NCBI GenBank assembly: GCA_030835125.1
Contig: JAUQWM010000025.1
Coordinates: 1 to 32,197 of the forward strand
Reading direction: 5' to 3'
DNA length: 32,197 nucleotides
Source: Gemmatimonadaceae bacterium
Lineage (GTDB): Bacteria; Gemmatimonadota; Gemmatimonadetes; Gemmatimonadales; Gemmatimonadaceae
Made by a program: the position numbers and the translations under genes. The notes under the pieces were generated by a model. That model had not been told where the DNA came from. It saw only the letters and a list, made by a program, of their open reading frames with translations, and made no database searches. This document shows, one piece after another, positions 1 through 7,953 of this stretch. Positions within the stretch are counted from its first letter, which is position 1. Each line of letters opens with the position of its first letter.

Positions 1-2
1 TC

Positions 3-34
3 GAGGGCCTCGACGCGTCAGCGGCGAGGCCCTC
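3..34. terminator. Perfect 10-bp inverted repeat, terminator-like
   Basis: GAGGGCCTCG (3-12) and CGAGGCCCTC (25-34) are exact reverse complements around a 12-nt loop. There is no T-tract on either side. It lies just beyond the 3' end of the leftward aminotransferase gene, past the GATGCCT array, so it may end that transcript or serve a gene outside the window. The structure is seen directly; the terminator role is inferred. Confidence 0.45.
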
Positions 35-45
35 AGTCCATCCCT

Positions 46-80
46 GATGCCTGATGCCTGATGCCTGATGCCTGATGCCT
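46..80. repeat. Heptamer tandem array (GATGCCT)x5
   Basis: Five perfect head-to-tail copies of GATGCCT. The last two bases of the array (CT, 79-80) form part of the reverse-strand TAG stop codon of the aminotransferase, so on the gene's sense strand the array starts inside the stop codon. The same unit recurs nine times at 30218-30280, again fused to the stop codon of a leftward gene. Confidence 0.95.
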
Positions 81-1401
81 ACCCTTGAAGGGAATCCCCC
101 AACAGATCCAGCCCGCGATCAATATCCACCTCGTCGATGACCAGCGGTGGGGCCACGCGGACCACGCTCTTCCCGCAGCCTAACAACAACAGGCCGTGCT
201 GGAACGCGGTGTCCACCAGTCGGCGCGAGGCCTCGGGGTTGGCCTCCTTCGTCCCGCGGTCCTTCACCAGTTCCATCCCCACCATCAGTCCGCGGCCACG
301 CACGTCGCCGATCACCTCGTGCCGCTCCGCCAGCTTCCGCACGCCGGAGATCAGCCGCTCGCCCATCCGCGCGGCATTCGCCATCAACCGGTTCTCGACC
401 AGGTCGAGCGTCGCCAGCGCGGCGGCGCAGCAGACCGGGTTCCCGCCGAAGGTCGAGCCGTGCGCCCCGCCCTGCCACTCGTCCACCGACTCGCGCGCAA
501 TGAAGGCACCGATGGGCATGCCCGACCCCAGCCCCTTGGCGGTGAGCATGATGTCGGGCTCGACGCCTTCGTGCTGGCAGGCCCACATCGTCCCGGTGCG
601 GCCCACGCCACACTGGATCTCGTCGAACACGAGCAGGATGCCGTGGCGATCGCAGAGATCGCGCAGTGCGCGCAGGAACCCGTCAGGCGGGAAGAGGTAG
701 CCACCCTCACCCTGGATGGGCTCCACGAAGATCGCGGCGACATCCTTCGGGTCGAGGTGGCGCGTGAACAGGTCGCCCTCGAACTCGGCGATCGACTGCG
801 CGACGAGCTGTGCATCGGTGGTGCCGGCCGCCGCGCGATACCGGTTCGGGTAGGCGACATGGTGCACGTCGGGCAGCAGGGGACCGAATCCCGAGTGCTG
901 GCGCGCCTTGCTCGACGTCAGGGCGAGCGCGCCGGTGGTCCGCCCATGAAACGCGCCCTTGAATGCGACAATCGCGGTGCGGCGCGTGGCGTGGCGCGCC
1001 AGCTTGATGGCGCCCTCCGTCGCCTCGGTGCCGGAATTGGTGAGGAAGACGCGCTTCGGGGTGCTGCCCGGCGCGAGGCGGGCCAGCCGCTCACAGAGCG
1101 CAGCCATTCCCTCGAAGTAGAAATCCGAGCCGCAGATGTGCAGGAATCGCGCGGCGGCGTCCTGCACGGCGGCGATCACCTTCGGGTGACCATATCCCGT
1201 GCTCGAGACGGCGATGCCGCTCATGAAGTCGAGGAACCGGTTGCCGTCCACGTCCTCGACCATCACGCCCTCGCCGCGGGCGATGACGAGGGGGTACTCC
1301 TTGAGGTACGCGTGCGACGTGAAGGCGCGATCGCGGTCGACGATTGCCTTGGCGACGGGACCCGGCAGCGGGGTCTTGAGCAGCGGGTAGGGACGGGACA
1401 C
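79..1401 (-). CDS. PLP-dependent class III aminotransferase (acetylornithine/4-aminobutyrate aminotransferase family)
   Basis: A 440-residue fold-type I aminotransferase that would move an amino group from an omega- or alpha-amino donor to a 2-oxo acid, with pyridoxal phosphate as cofactor in the cytosol. Visible motifs are the phosphate-binding NSGTEA (122-127), FHGRT (151-155), VEPIQGEGG (226-234), the cofactor-contacting Asp260 in FDEIQCG and the Schiff-base Lys289 in LTAKGLGSG. The length is normal for the family. The start is GTG; no Shine-Dalgarno is visible, and the 5' leader holds a small GCAGAGT array. It is not beside arginine or GABA genes, so the substrate cannot be fixed: ornithine, GABA, lysine or a broad-specificity enzyme are all possible. 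The class is certain, the substrate is not. The stop codon is merged with the GATGCCT array. Confidence 0.9.
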   Translation of the reverse strand: MSRPYPLLKTPLPGPVAKAIVDRDRAFTSHAYLKEYPLVIARGEGVMVEDVDGNRFLDFMSGIAVSSTGYGHPKVIAAVQDAAARFLHICGSDFYFEGMAALCERLARLAPGSTPKRVFLTNSGTEATEGAIKLARHATRRTAIVAFKGAFHGRTTGALALTSSKARQHSGFGPLLPDVHHVAYPNRYRAAAGTTDAQLVAQSIAEFEGDLFTRHLDPKDVAAIFVEPIQGEGGYLFPPDGFLRALRDLCDRHGILLVFDEIQCGVGRTGTMWACQHEGVEPDIMLTAKGLGSGMPIGAFIARESVDEWQGGAHGSTFGGNPVCCAAALATLDLVENRLMANAARMGERLISGVRKLAERHEVIGDVRGRGLMVGMELVKDRGTKEANPEASRRLVDTAFQHGLLLLGCGKSVVRVAPPLVIDEVDIDRGLDLLGDSLQG

Positions 1402-1422
1402 GAGAGGGCGGGATTGCAGCTT

Positions 1423-1443
1423 GCAGAGTGCAGAGTGCAGAGT
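1423..1443. repeat. Heptamer tandem array (GCAGAGT)x3
   Basis: Three perfect copies of GCAGAGT, preceded by a degenerate unit (TTGCAGC). It lies about 20 nt upstream of the aminotransferase GTG start. Unlike most arrays here it sits at a gene's 5' side, in the spacer between the leftward aminotransferase and the rightward tRNA gene. Confidence 0.8.
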
Positions 1444-1553
1444 GATGATTGGCGGTGGAACTGTAAGCTAACGGGCTCACGGTCCCTTCTCAGGCGGGAT
1501 TGGCCGCAGCGCACCAGCCTCTCAGGGGCTCGCAGCGCCGCTTCGGGATATGA

Positions 1554-1634
1554 GCGGGGGTGGCGGAACTGGTAGACGCGCGGGACTTAGGATCCCGTGG
1601 CTTGGCCGTGGGGGTTCGAGTCCCCCCTCCCGCA
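1554..1634 (+). tRNA. tRNA-Leu(UAG)
   Basis: An 81-nt cloverleaf. The acceptor arm GCGGGGG (1554-1560) pairs with CTCCCGC (1627-1633), with discriminator A1634. The D arm contains GGTAGA. The anticodon stem CGGGA/TCCCG encloses the loop CTTAGGA, giving anticodon TAG, which reads CUN leucine codons. An extended variable arm typical of class II tRNA-Leu follows, then a T arm GGGGG-TTCGAGT-CCCCC. CCA is not encoded (TTG follows). An array of GAGTTGA heptamers starts 8 nt after the 3' end. Confidence 0.96.
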
Positions 1635-1641
1635 TTGGAAC

Positions 1642-1787
<146 letters not shown>

Positions 1788-1794
1788 GCCCCAC

Positions 1795-3258
1795 TCACGG
1801 CCTGCAGAGCGGCTGGACGAAATCATCCGGGTGCGTCGACCGTTCGATGTTCATGATCGGGAAGAAGCACGCCTTGCCGTACGCCTCCGCGGCGGACACC
1901 CACTTCCGTGCCTTGATACCGAAGCGGTGCATGTCCATCAACCGCTTGCCTTGGTTGAACAGGTTCACGAATCGCGAGTAAATCAGCATGTCCTGGGCGG
2001 CAGGAGTGCCCGCATACGGCGTCTGGGCACTCAGGGCTCGCAACTGGTTGATGAACGTCGTGAAGCCCGCGGTGTTCCCACCGGCGAGTGCGTGCTCGGC
2101 CCTGATGAGGAGCATCTCGCGAGCGGAGATGATCGTCAGCGGAACCAGGTCGCCCTGTCCGTTCTGCGTGCCCTTCACGCAGCATTCCGTGACATTCGCC
2201 CTGAAGACCGGATCGATGGCGCCGGTGACCGGGTCCTTGAGCGTGGTGCTGTCGACGGCATTGCCGCCGCTCACGGGGTCGACCCATGAGTCGCAGGAAT
2301 TGGTGTTACAGGAGCTGCTCGGCGATCCCGCCTGGCTGTCACCCGCGCGCAGCTCGAGACGGTTGTTGAGGTCGTTCCCGACGTTCGGGAACCCGAGCGT
2401 AGCGGTCTGCGGCGTCAGCTTGAACTTGTAGTCCGTGCCAGCGCCCATTTCCGCAAGCGCGGCCGCGGCGTCACCATCGGCGCCGGCGTCCGCGACCAGC
2501 GGGCTGGCGACCGGTGTGGTGACCGGGGCGCCGCTCGCTCCATTCAGCTTCGCCCAGATGGCCTTGGAGTGCTTGGCACGCGCCCGCATGGCCAGGAGGC
2601 GGATCTTGGTGTCCTTGGTGAGTCCGGCCACGGCCAGGCCTTCGGTGGCCTGGGTGATGGCCGAGTCGAACACGACCGCCATGTTGCCTTCACCGATGGG
2701 TAACCCGGGGGCGCCCGGGTTGGTGTACGAACCCGTCTTGTCGGCATCGATGACGAAGTCATCGAACATCTCACCGATGGCGGTGAAGACGATCGACTCG
2801 TACAGCAGCCCCCTGGCCAGGTCGTTCTTGTCGACCAGGGTTCCGTCGTCCAGGAATCCCTTCAGGCGGCTCACGGCAGTCGCCGCGGTCCAGCGGGCTT
2901 CCGCCATTTCCGGGAAGGCCGCATCGGAAAACTCGTTGAACGGATCGGAGACCTCGCCGCGATCGGCGTAGCCATACGCGTCACGCGAGCCGACGTACGT
3001 GAGTTCATCGGTCACCGCGCCGTACGGCGCGAGGATGGCCGTCAGTCCCCGGGTGACCGTGGCGCCGGCGCCGTTGGCGATGGCGGTCGCGGAGCCGGGG
3101 TTGCCGAGCGCGTCCTCGACGACGTTGTTCGGGTTCTTCACGTCGAGGAGGCCGCTACAGCCGGCCAGCGCAACCGTGGCGAACGCCGTCGTGACGACCC
3201 GGCCAACGCGACCGGGCAGGGCCCGGTCGCGCATCGAAGCAATCAGGAATCGAGTCAT
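1795..3258 (-). CDS. SusD/RagB-family outer-membrane substrate-binding lipoprotein
   Basis: A 487-residue surface lipoprotein that would cap the adjacent SusC channel and capture ligand for TonB-dependent uptake. The N-terminus is a type II signal peptide: positive residues, a hydrophobic stretch, then lipobox LAGC with the acylated Cys34, followed by LLDVKNPN, a typical SusD start. The C-terminal half has SusD-like helical segments (ISAREMLLIRAEHAL, FINQLRALS, FVNLFNQGKRLMDMHRFG). Seven further cysteines cluster in the second half (two in CNTNSC, another shortly after in SCDSW context, ECC, ACFF, PLCR), suggesting disulfides. It starts 18 nt after the susC stop with GGAG upstream, so the two are surely co-transcribed. 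No glycoside hydrolase is nearby, so a sugar substrate cannot be assumed; peptides or other oligomers are equally possible. Confidence 0.9.
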   Translation of the reverse strand: MTRFLIASMRDRALPGRVGRVVTTAFATVALAGCSGLLDVKNPNNVVEDALGNPGSATAIANGAGATVTRGLTAILAPYGAVTDELTYVGSRDAYGYADRGEVSDPFNEFSDAAFPEMAEARWTAATAVSRLKGFLDDGTLVDKNDLARGLLYESIVFTAIGEMFDDFVIDADKTGSYTNPGAPGLPIGEGNMAVVFDSAITQATEGLAVAGLTKDTKIRLLAMRARAKHSKAIWAKLNGASGAPVTTPVASPLVADAGADGDAAAALAEMGAGTDYKFKLTPQTATLGFPNVGNDLNNRLELRAGDSQAGSPSSSCNTNSCDSWVDPVSGGNAVDSTTLKDPVTGAIDPVFRANVTECCVKGTQNGQGDLVPLTIISAREMLLIRAEHALAGGNTAGFTTFINQLRALSAQTPYAGTPAAQDMLIYSRFVNLFNQGKRLMDMHRFGIKARKWVSAAEAYGKACFFPIMNIERSTHPDDFVQPLCRP

Positions 3259-3276
3259 GGGTGTGGGATGCTCCGG

Positions 3277-6200
3277 TTAGTAGCCAAGGCGGATGGCGAA
3301 CGCGATGCGGCGACCAATCGGCCACCCGAAAGCGTCGACCGCCTCCAGATAGTTGCCGTCGGTACCACCACCGGTGTCGCGACCAACCGCGTTCGTTTCG
3401 GGATCCACGCCCTTGTAGTTGGTCTTGATGAACAGGTTGCGACCGGTCAGCGAGAACGTCGCCTCCCGCGCGCCCAGTTTCGCCGCCAACCCGGCCGAGG
3501 CCGTGTAGGTCACGCCGATTTCGCGCAACCGGAGGAACGAACCGTCCTCGTTCTGGTTGAGTCCATCGTAAGGCGACAGAGCCTTCAGCTGGGTCCACCA
3601 GACCTTGGCCGCCTCGAGGCGCTGCTCCGCGGTGCTCGCGGGGTTCCGGATCACCGCCTCGACGTCGGCAGCGGCTTGCGTGTTCGTGCCGATGGTCGGG
3701 TGTGAGTTCCGGAAGGCGTCGGTGAGGTTCGTGATGACGAAGTTCCCGCCGCGATACTCAAAGAGCGTGTTGAACCGCCACGACCGCCCGAGGCTGACGT
3801 TGCCGCCGACGGTGGCGTTCCAGTCGGGATACGGCTTGCCGAGGTAGTGATCGAGGAAGTCGCCATCGCCGTCCTGGTCGTAGCGGATCGGGTCCAGGTT
3901 GGCCATGCTGCGTGGCGTGGAGAGGTACTGGAGCACCTGGGCCTCGGTGTCCGGCACCTTGTCGCCGTTGGAATCGAACGGCAGGTCGCCCGGGTTGAGG
4001 CACATGTACGTCTCACCCGACGGTCGCGCAGAGCACGGACCGGGGAGCGCGGCGCCGAACAGGTCGCCGGGCGCCCAGAACTTGTCGGGCTCGCCGTCGC
4101 CGTCCGTATCGTCCGGGCCCTTCAGGAAGTTGCGGTAGCGGGGATAGCTGCCACCGACCTTGAGCGGCGGGGCGCCGCCCATCGAGGTGATCTGCTGGTG
4201 GATGTAGGCCGCGCTGGCAAAGACGTCGAGCGTCCAGTTGGGCCGCTGCACCAGGAACGCGTTGACCTTGAAGTCGTGGCCATCGGCATCGAGCACGCCG
4301 ACGTTGGCCAGCTGCAGGTTGGAGAAGCCGCCCGAGAGCGGGAACTGCTTGGCGATCAGTGCGTCATTGACCGTGCGGTTCCAGTAGGTGTAGTCGAAGC
4401 CAAGGCGGTTGTCCCAGAACCCGAGTTCCGCCCCCGCTTCCCATTCCGTCGAGACCTCAGGCTTCAGATCCGGGTTGCCGAGGTTGCTCGGCGCCAGGCC
4501 TGCGCCGAGTTCCGACGCGAGCGGGCTGAAAGTCGTGAACTTCGCGAAGGCGTCGGGCTGGCGGCCCGACTTGCCGATCGCGCCGCGGACGCGGAACGTG
4601 TTCACGCCCAGCGGCGACGACCACGAGTTGCGGTCGGACGGCACGATGGACAGCGACACTTTCGGGTAGAACACGCCGCCAGCGTTCTCGCCGAACGCGG
4701 ACGCGTAGTCATAACGGCCGCCGACGGTGACGAAGAGGAAGTCCTGGAATCCCAGCCCTTCCTGGAGGAAGTAGCCGCCGTTCACGGTCTGGACGAACGA
4801 CTCGCTGACTTGCGGGTTCGAACCGGCGGTCACGACCTCGAGGCCGGGGCCGGGGAAGTTGGTGTTGGATCCGCCGGAGCTCGTGCGCTTGACGATGAAG
4901 CCCTGGACGCCGGCGGTGAAGTCGGATTCCATGCCCATCAGCGTCGTCTTCCAGTTGACCTTCGTGTCGACGGTGTACTGCCGGTCCGTCGAGTTCCCGA
5001 TGCTCCGCTGGCCGGTCACGTTGTTGCCGGTGAACTGGTCGATGTCGTAGCGGAAGTACCGGAACAGGAAGTTGCGGTCGTCGGTGGCGTCGACGCCGAG
5101 CGTGGTCGTGGCAGTGATGTTGTCGGTCGGCGTGAACGTGGCGTCGAAGACGCCCGTGAACCGGCCGGCGCGATTCTCCGCGGTCTGCTGCGTCGCTTCC
5201 CGCAGCGTCATGAACGCCGCATTGCCGTACATGTTGCCGGCGCCCGTGCAGGCCCCTGACCCCGGCGCGAGCACGGCCGACTTGTCGCAGTTGGCCAGTT
5301 CAGGCTTGGCGAACATCGCCAGCGAGGTGACGCCGTAGATGTTGTTGTTGTTCTGCGGGACCTGCTGGAGCGCGTCCGCGTAGCTCAGGCGCATGCCGAG
5401 CTTGAGCGAGTTGAAGGGGACCAGGCCGAGGTTCGTCAGGCCCTGGATGCGGCGCACCTTGTCGACGGTGAGGCCGTCGAGGAAGCCGACGTCCATCGGG
5501 CCATCTTCCGACGCGTACCGGCCGGAAGCGAAGTACGTGAAGTTCGGTGTGCCGCCGGTGACCGACCCGTTCACCGTCGTGCCCATGCCGGTGCCGAGGA
5601 TGTCGTCCGAGGCGTTGATGCAGAACGGAACGTACGGGGTGACGGTCTGGCCGAAGAACGACCCGAGCCGGGCCGCCGCCGTGTCGGACTTGGCGACACC
5701 GCAGTTGTCCTTGATCCGGTCGACCTCGAAGTTGCTACCCGACTGCTCGGCGTTGAAGGTCCAGCGTGCCTGGCCGCTCGTGCCGCGCTTCGTGAAGATC
5801 TGGATCACGCCGTTGGACGCTTCGGTGCCATAGAGCGTGGCCGCGGCCGCACCCTTGAGGACCTCGACACGATCGATCGAGGTGGGATCGATGTCGTCGA
5901 GGCGGGAGACGGAACCGCCGCCGCCGGCCTGCGTGCCGCCGCCGGACGTGTTGATGCGGACGCCGTCGAGGAAGACGATCGGCTCGTTCGACATCGAGAG
6001 CGAGGCGTTTCCGCGGATGCGGATGCGCGAGCCTTCCCCGGCAATGCCTGACGAAGGCAGGATGGACACGCCCGCGTCCCGTGCCTGCAGCAGCTGCGAC
6101 GGCGTCGTGATCGGGGCGAAGGCAGGCGCCTGGATGGTTGCGATCGTGTTCCCGAGCTTGCGGACCTCGACCTGCGACCCGGTGCCGGTGACGACGACCT

Positions 6201-6552
6201 GTTCGAGCTGGAGGGCCGAGACCCCGACCTCGATGTTCAGTGTCGCGGTCTGCCCGGCGGTGACGACGACCGTCTTGTTGATCGGGCTGAACCCGATCAG
6301 GCGGACCCGAATCTCGACCTGACGCGCCGGAGCGCCGGTGATGCGGTACTCCCCCCGGTCGTTCGTGACGCCACCGACCGTAGTGCCCGCCACGAATACC
6401 TGCGCGCCGGCCAAGGGCCGGCCCGAGCCCTGCTCGGTCACGCGTCCTTCGACTGTTCCCGTTGCCGCTTGTGCCGCACCATCCGTCGCAACTGCGAGGA
6501 CGAGTGCTGCCGCAGCGAGGAACGCGCTCCTCCAGCGGACACTACTCACCAT
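3277..6552 (-). CDS. SusC/RagA-family TonB-dependent outer-membrane receptor
   Basis: An outer-membrane beta-barrel transporter of 1091 residues, energised by TonB. I chose the ATG at 6552, not an upstream start at 6597, because GGGAGG lies 5 nt before it and it begins a clean signal peptide ending near AAQA. Then follow a carboxypeptidase-regulatory-like domain (EGRVTEQGSGRPLAGAQVFV, about 30-110), a plug domain with the SusC signatures NEPIVFLDGVRIN and DRVEVLKGAAAATLYG, and a long barrel ending in Tyr. Three EF-hand-like acidic loops (DTDGDGEPD, DSNGDKVPD, DQDGDGDFLD) lie in the C-terminal third at roughly 813, 860 and 894. It precedes susD in the same operon and is driven from a sigma70-like promoter about 225 nt upstream. 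Confidence 0.93.
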   Translation of the reverse strand: MVSSVRWRSAFLAAAALVLAVATDGAAQAATGTVEGRVTEQGSGRPLAGAQVFVAGTTVGGVTNDRGEYRITGAPARQVEIRVRLIGFSPINKTVVVTAGQTATLNIEVGVSALQLEQVVVTGTGSQVEVRKLGNTIATIQAPAFAPITTPSQLLQARDAGVSILPSSGIAGEGSRIRIRGNASLSMSNEPIVFLDGVRINTSGGGTQAGGGGSVSRLDDIDPTSIDRVEVLKGAAAATLYGTEASNGVIQIFTKRGTSGQARWTFNAEQSGSNFEVDRIKDNCGVAKSDTAAARLGSFFGQTVTPYVPFCINASDDILGTGMGTTVNGSVTGGTPNFTYFASGRYASEDGPMDVGFLDGLTVDKVRRIQGLTNLGLVPFNSLKLGMRLSYADALQQVPQNNNNIYGVTSLAMFAKPELANCDKSAVLAPGSGACTGAGNMYGNAAFMTLREATQQTAENRAGRFTGVFDATFTPTDNITATTTLGVDATDDRNFLFRYFRYDIDQFTGNNVTGQRSIGNSTDRQYTVDTKVNWKTTLMGMESDFTAGVQGFIVKRTSSGGSNTNFPGPGLEVVTAGSNPQVSESFVQTVNGGYFLQEGLGFQDFLFVTVGGRYDYASAFGENAGGVFYPKVSLSIVPSDRNSWSSPLGVNTFRVRGAIGKSGRQPDAFAKFTTFSPLASELGAGLAPSNLGNPDLKPEVSTEWEAGAELGFWDNRLGFDYTYWNRTVNDALIAKQFPLSGGFSNLQLANVGVLDADGHDFKVNAFLVQRPNWTLDVFASAAYIHQQITSMGGAPPLKVGGSYPRYRNFLKGPDDTDGDGEPDKFWAPGDLFGAALPGPCSARPSGETYMCLNPGDLPFDSNGDKVPDTEAQVLQYLSTPRSMANLDPIRYDQDGDGDFLDHYLGKPYPDWNATVGGNVSLGRSWRFNTLFEYRGGNFVITNLTDAFRNSHPTIGTNTQAAADVEAVIRNPASTAEQRLEAAKVWWTQLKALSPYDGLNQNEDGSFLRLREIGVTYTASAGLAAKLGAREATFSLTGRNLFIKTNYKGVDPETNAVGRDTGGGTDGNYLEAVDAFGWPIGRRIAFAIRLGY

Positions 6553-6602
6553 GTGAGCCTCCCACGAGGAATGAGGTCTCCAGCCGACCACCAACACTGA
6601 AA

Positions 6603-6636
6603 GCGCACGCCAGGGCAGGCCCTGCCCTCTGTGCGC
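6603..6636 (-). promoter_or_regulatory. Hairpin in the susC 5' leader
   Basis: A two-part stem: GCGCAC (6603-6608) pairs with GTGCGC (6631-6636), and inside it AGGGCAG (6612-6618) pairs with CTGCCCT (6622-6628) around a 3-nt loop. It sits in the predicted untranslated leader of susC, about 50 nt before the start codon. It could control elongation, translation or mRNA stability. The structure is seen directly; the role is unknown. Confidence 0.5.
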
Positions 6637-6784
6637 CTCAGCCCAACACTTCCTGGAGCGTTTGCGTATGGCAGTTGAGTCCCGAAATCGGCTTCAATCA
6701 GGCCTCCATTTTTCCCGTCGCACACGTGCGAGCAGCTCGTGGGCGTCTTTTGTGTTGCATGGAGCAGTCTGACAAAGCGGCGCC

Positions 6785-6813
6785 ATTATGTGGCCGTCCC
6801 CAAAAGCTGTCAA
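6785..6813 (-). promoter_or_regulatory. Sigma70-type promoter for susC-susD
   Basis: On the minus strand TTGACA (6808-6813) is followed after exactly 17 nt by CATAAT (6785-6790), five of six matches to the -10 consensus and a perfect -35. The start site would be near 6778, giving a leader of about 225 nt before the susC ATG. This is the best promoter match in the window. Confidence 0.7.
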
Positions 6814-6948
6814 TAAGCTCCGCCGCCTTGTCCCTGAATCGGCACCCCTCGTCACTCCCCGATTCGGCCCGTCTCGAAGCGGGTGATTGACCGACGCTCC
6901 CACCCGGCGGGGTCCCAAGGGAGCATGCGAGCAGCTACTTTCGCCGGC

Positions 6949-6954
6949 TACCAT
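6949..6954 (+). promoter_or_regulatory. Possible -10 element for leaderless crtB
   Basis: TACCAT lies 8 nt before the crtB ATG, where a -10 would sit if transcription began at or next to the start codon. There is no good -35 and no Shine-Dalgarno. The same spacing (TATATT, 8 nt, ATG) is seen before the cyclase gene at 25179. Speculative. Confidence 0.3.
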
Positions 6955-6962
6955 TGGCACTC

Positions 6963-7925
6963 ATGCGGTCGACCCCCAGCGAAGACACGGCTCGCCTGAT
7001 GGCGTGGGGTCAACCTGCGCGCGATGGCGGGGATTCCGCCGATGCCCGGGCCTGCAGGGACATCGCCGTCCGTCACGCCCGCACGTTCTCCATGGCGAGC
7101 CGGTTACTCGCCCCTTCCAAGCGCAGGGCGGCCTTCGCCGTCTATGCAACGTGCCGGAAGGCCGACGATCTCGTGGACACTGGCGGTGGCGCGGGCAGTC
7201 GCGAGGCGCTCCGGGCCTTCCGCGACCGGGCGCTCGACGCCGTGGAGCACCGAACGTCTGACGATGCGGTGCTCAGGGAACTGGCCAGGGCGTTCGACAC
7301 GTTCGACGTCCCCGTCCACGCGCTCGTCGAGCTGTTCGATGGCGTCGCGTTGGACCTCGACCCGCGTCCTTTCTTCAGCTGGCCGGAGCTCACGACCTAC
7401 TGCGAGGGTGTGGCAGCGAGCGTGGGCGAGATGTGCTGTGCGGTGTTCGGCGTCCTGTCGTCGGAACCGCGGGACGTGTCGATCGCCGTGGCGCACGCCC
7501 GGACCCTTGGCGTCGCCATGCAACTCACGAACATCCTCCGCGACGTTGGCGAGGATGCCAGTCGCGGCCGATGCTACCTGCCCGAGGCAGAACTGGCAGC
7601 GCATGGCATCAGCCGGATGCAGATCCTCGATCGATCGCTGACCAGTGACCATCCCGGGTGGCGTTCGTTCATGGCGTTCCAGTCGGCGCGGGCACGCGAC
7701 CTGTATCGGCAGGCCCTTCCCGGCGTCGCCCTGCTCGAGCCGGACGCGCAACGGTGTGCACTGGCCTGCGCTTCGGGGTACTCGCGCATCCTCGATGAAA
7801 TCGAGGCCGCGGGGTTCGATACCCTCACCCGCCGGGTGTCGGCGTCCCGGTTGACCCTGCTGGGGGTGGCGTGGCGCGCGTGGCGCGGCCGCCTGCCCCG
7901 ATTCGCGGCCGAACAGGCCCGATGA
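6963..7925 (+). CDS. crtB: Phytoene synthase
   Basis: A 320-residue squalene/phytoene synthase family enzyme that condenses two geranylgeranyl diphosphates to phytoene, the first committed step of C40 carotenoid synthesis. The family motifs are present: HARTFSMASRLL near the N-terminus, the first Asp-rich motif in YATCRKADDLVD, and the second in QLTNILRDVGEDASRGRCYLP. I chose the ATG at 6963; a TTG three codons upstream is the alternative, and neither has a Shine-Dalgarno. The gene is first in a three-gene operon with cruF and crtI, which supports phytoene rather than squalene synthesis. It contains one of the few TTA leucine codons in the window that is not followed by GGC. Confidence 0.93.
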   Translation: MRSTPSEDTARLMAWGQPARDGGDSADARACRDIAVRHARTFSMASRLLAPSKRRAAFAVYATCRKADDLVDTGGGAGSREALRAFRDRALDAVEHRTSDDAVLRELARAFDTFDVPVHALVELFDGVALDLDPRPFFSWPELTTYCEGVAASVGEMCCAVFGVLSSEPRDVSIAVAHARTLGVAMQLTNILRDVGEDASRGRCYLPEAELAAHGISRMQILDRSLTSDHPGWRSFMAFQSARARDLYRQALPGVALLEPDAQRCALACASGYSRILDEIEAAGFDTLTRRVSASRLTLLGVAWRAWRGRLPRFAAEQAR

Positions 7926-7953
7926 CAAGTCCACCGGGACCCCCGGCCGCTCC

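Larger units (their letters stand above)
6553..6962. other. Divergent intergenic region between susC and crtB
   Basis: About 410 nt without a convincing gene; short open frames here have no recognisable product. It is visibly more AT-rich than its surroundings between about 6655 and 6850. It holds the susC promoter and leader hairpin on the minus strand and a weak -10-like element just before crtB. No riboswitch class or sRNA was recognised. Confidence 0.7.

Noticed and set aside
196-1575. 459-codon open frame on the plus strand
   Set aside because: Antisense to the aminotransferase, running on into the tRNA gene; no motif and biased composition.
3847-5259. 470-codon open frame on the plus strand
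   Set aside because: Antisense to susC, with low-complexity Arg/Glu/Val composition and no recognisable motif.
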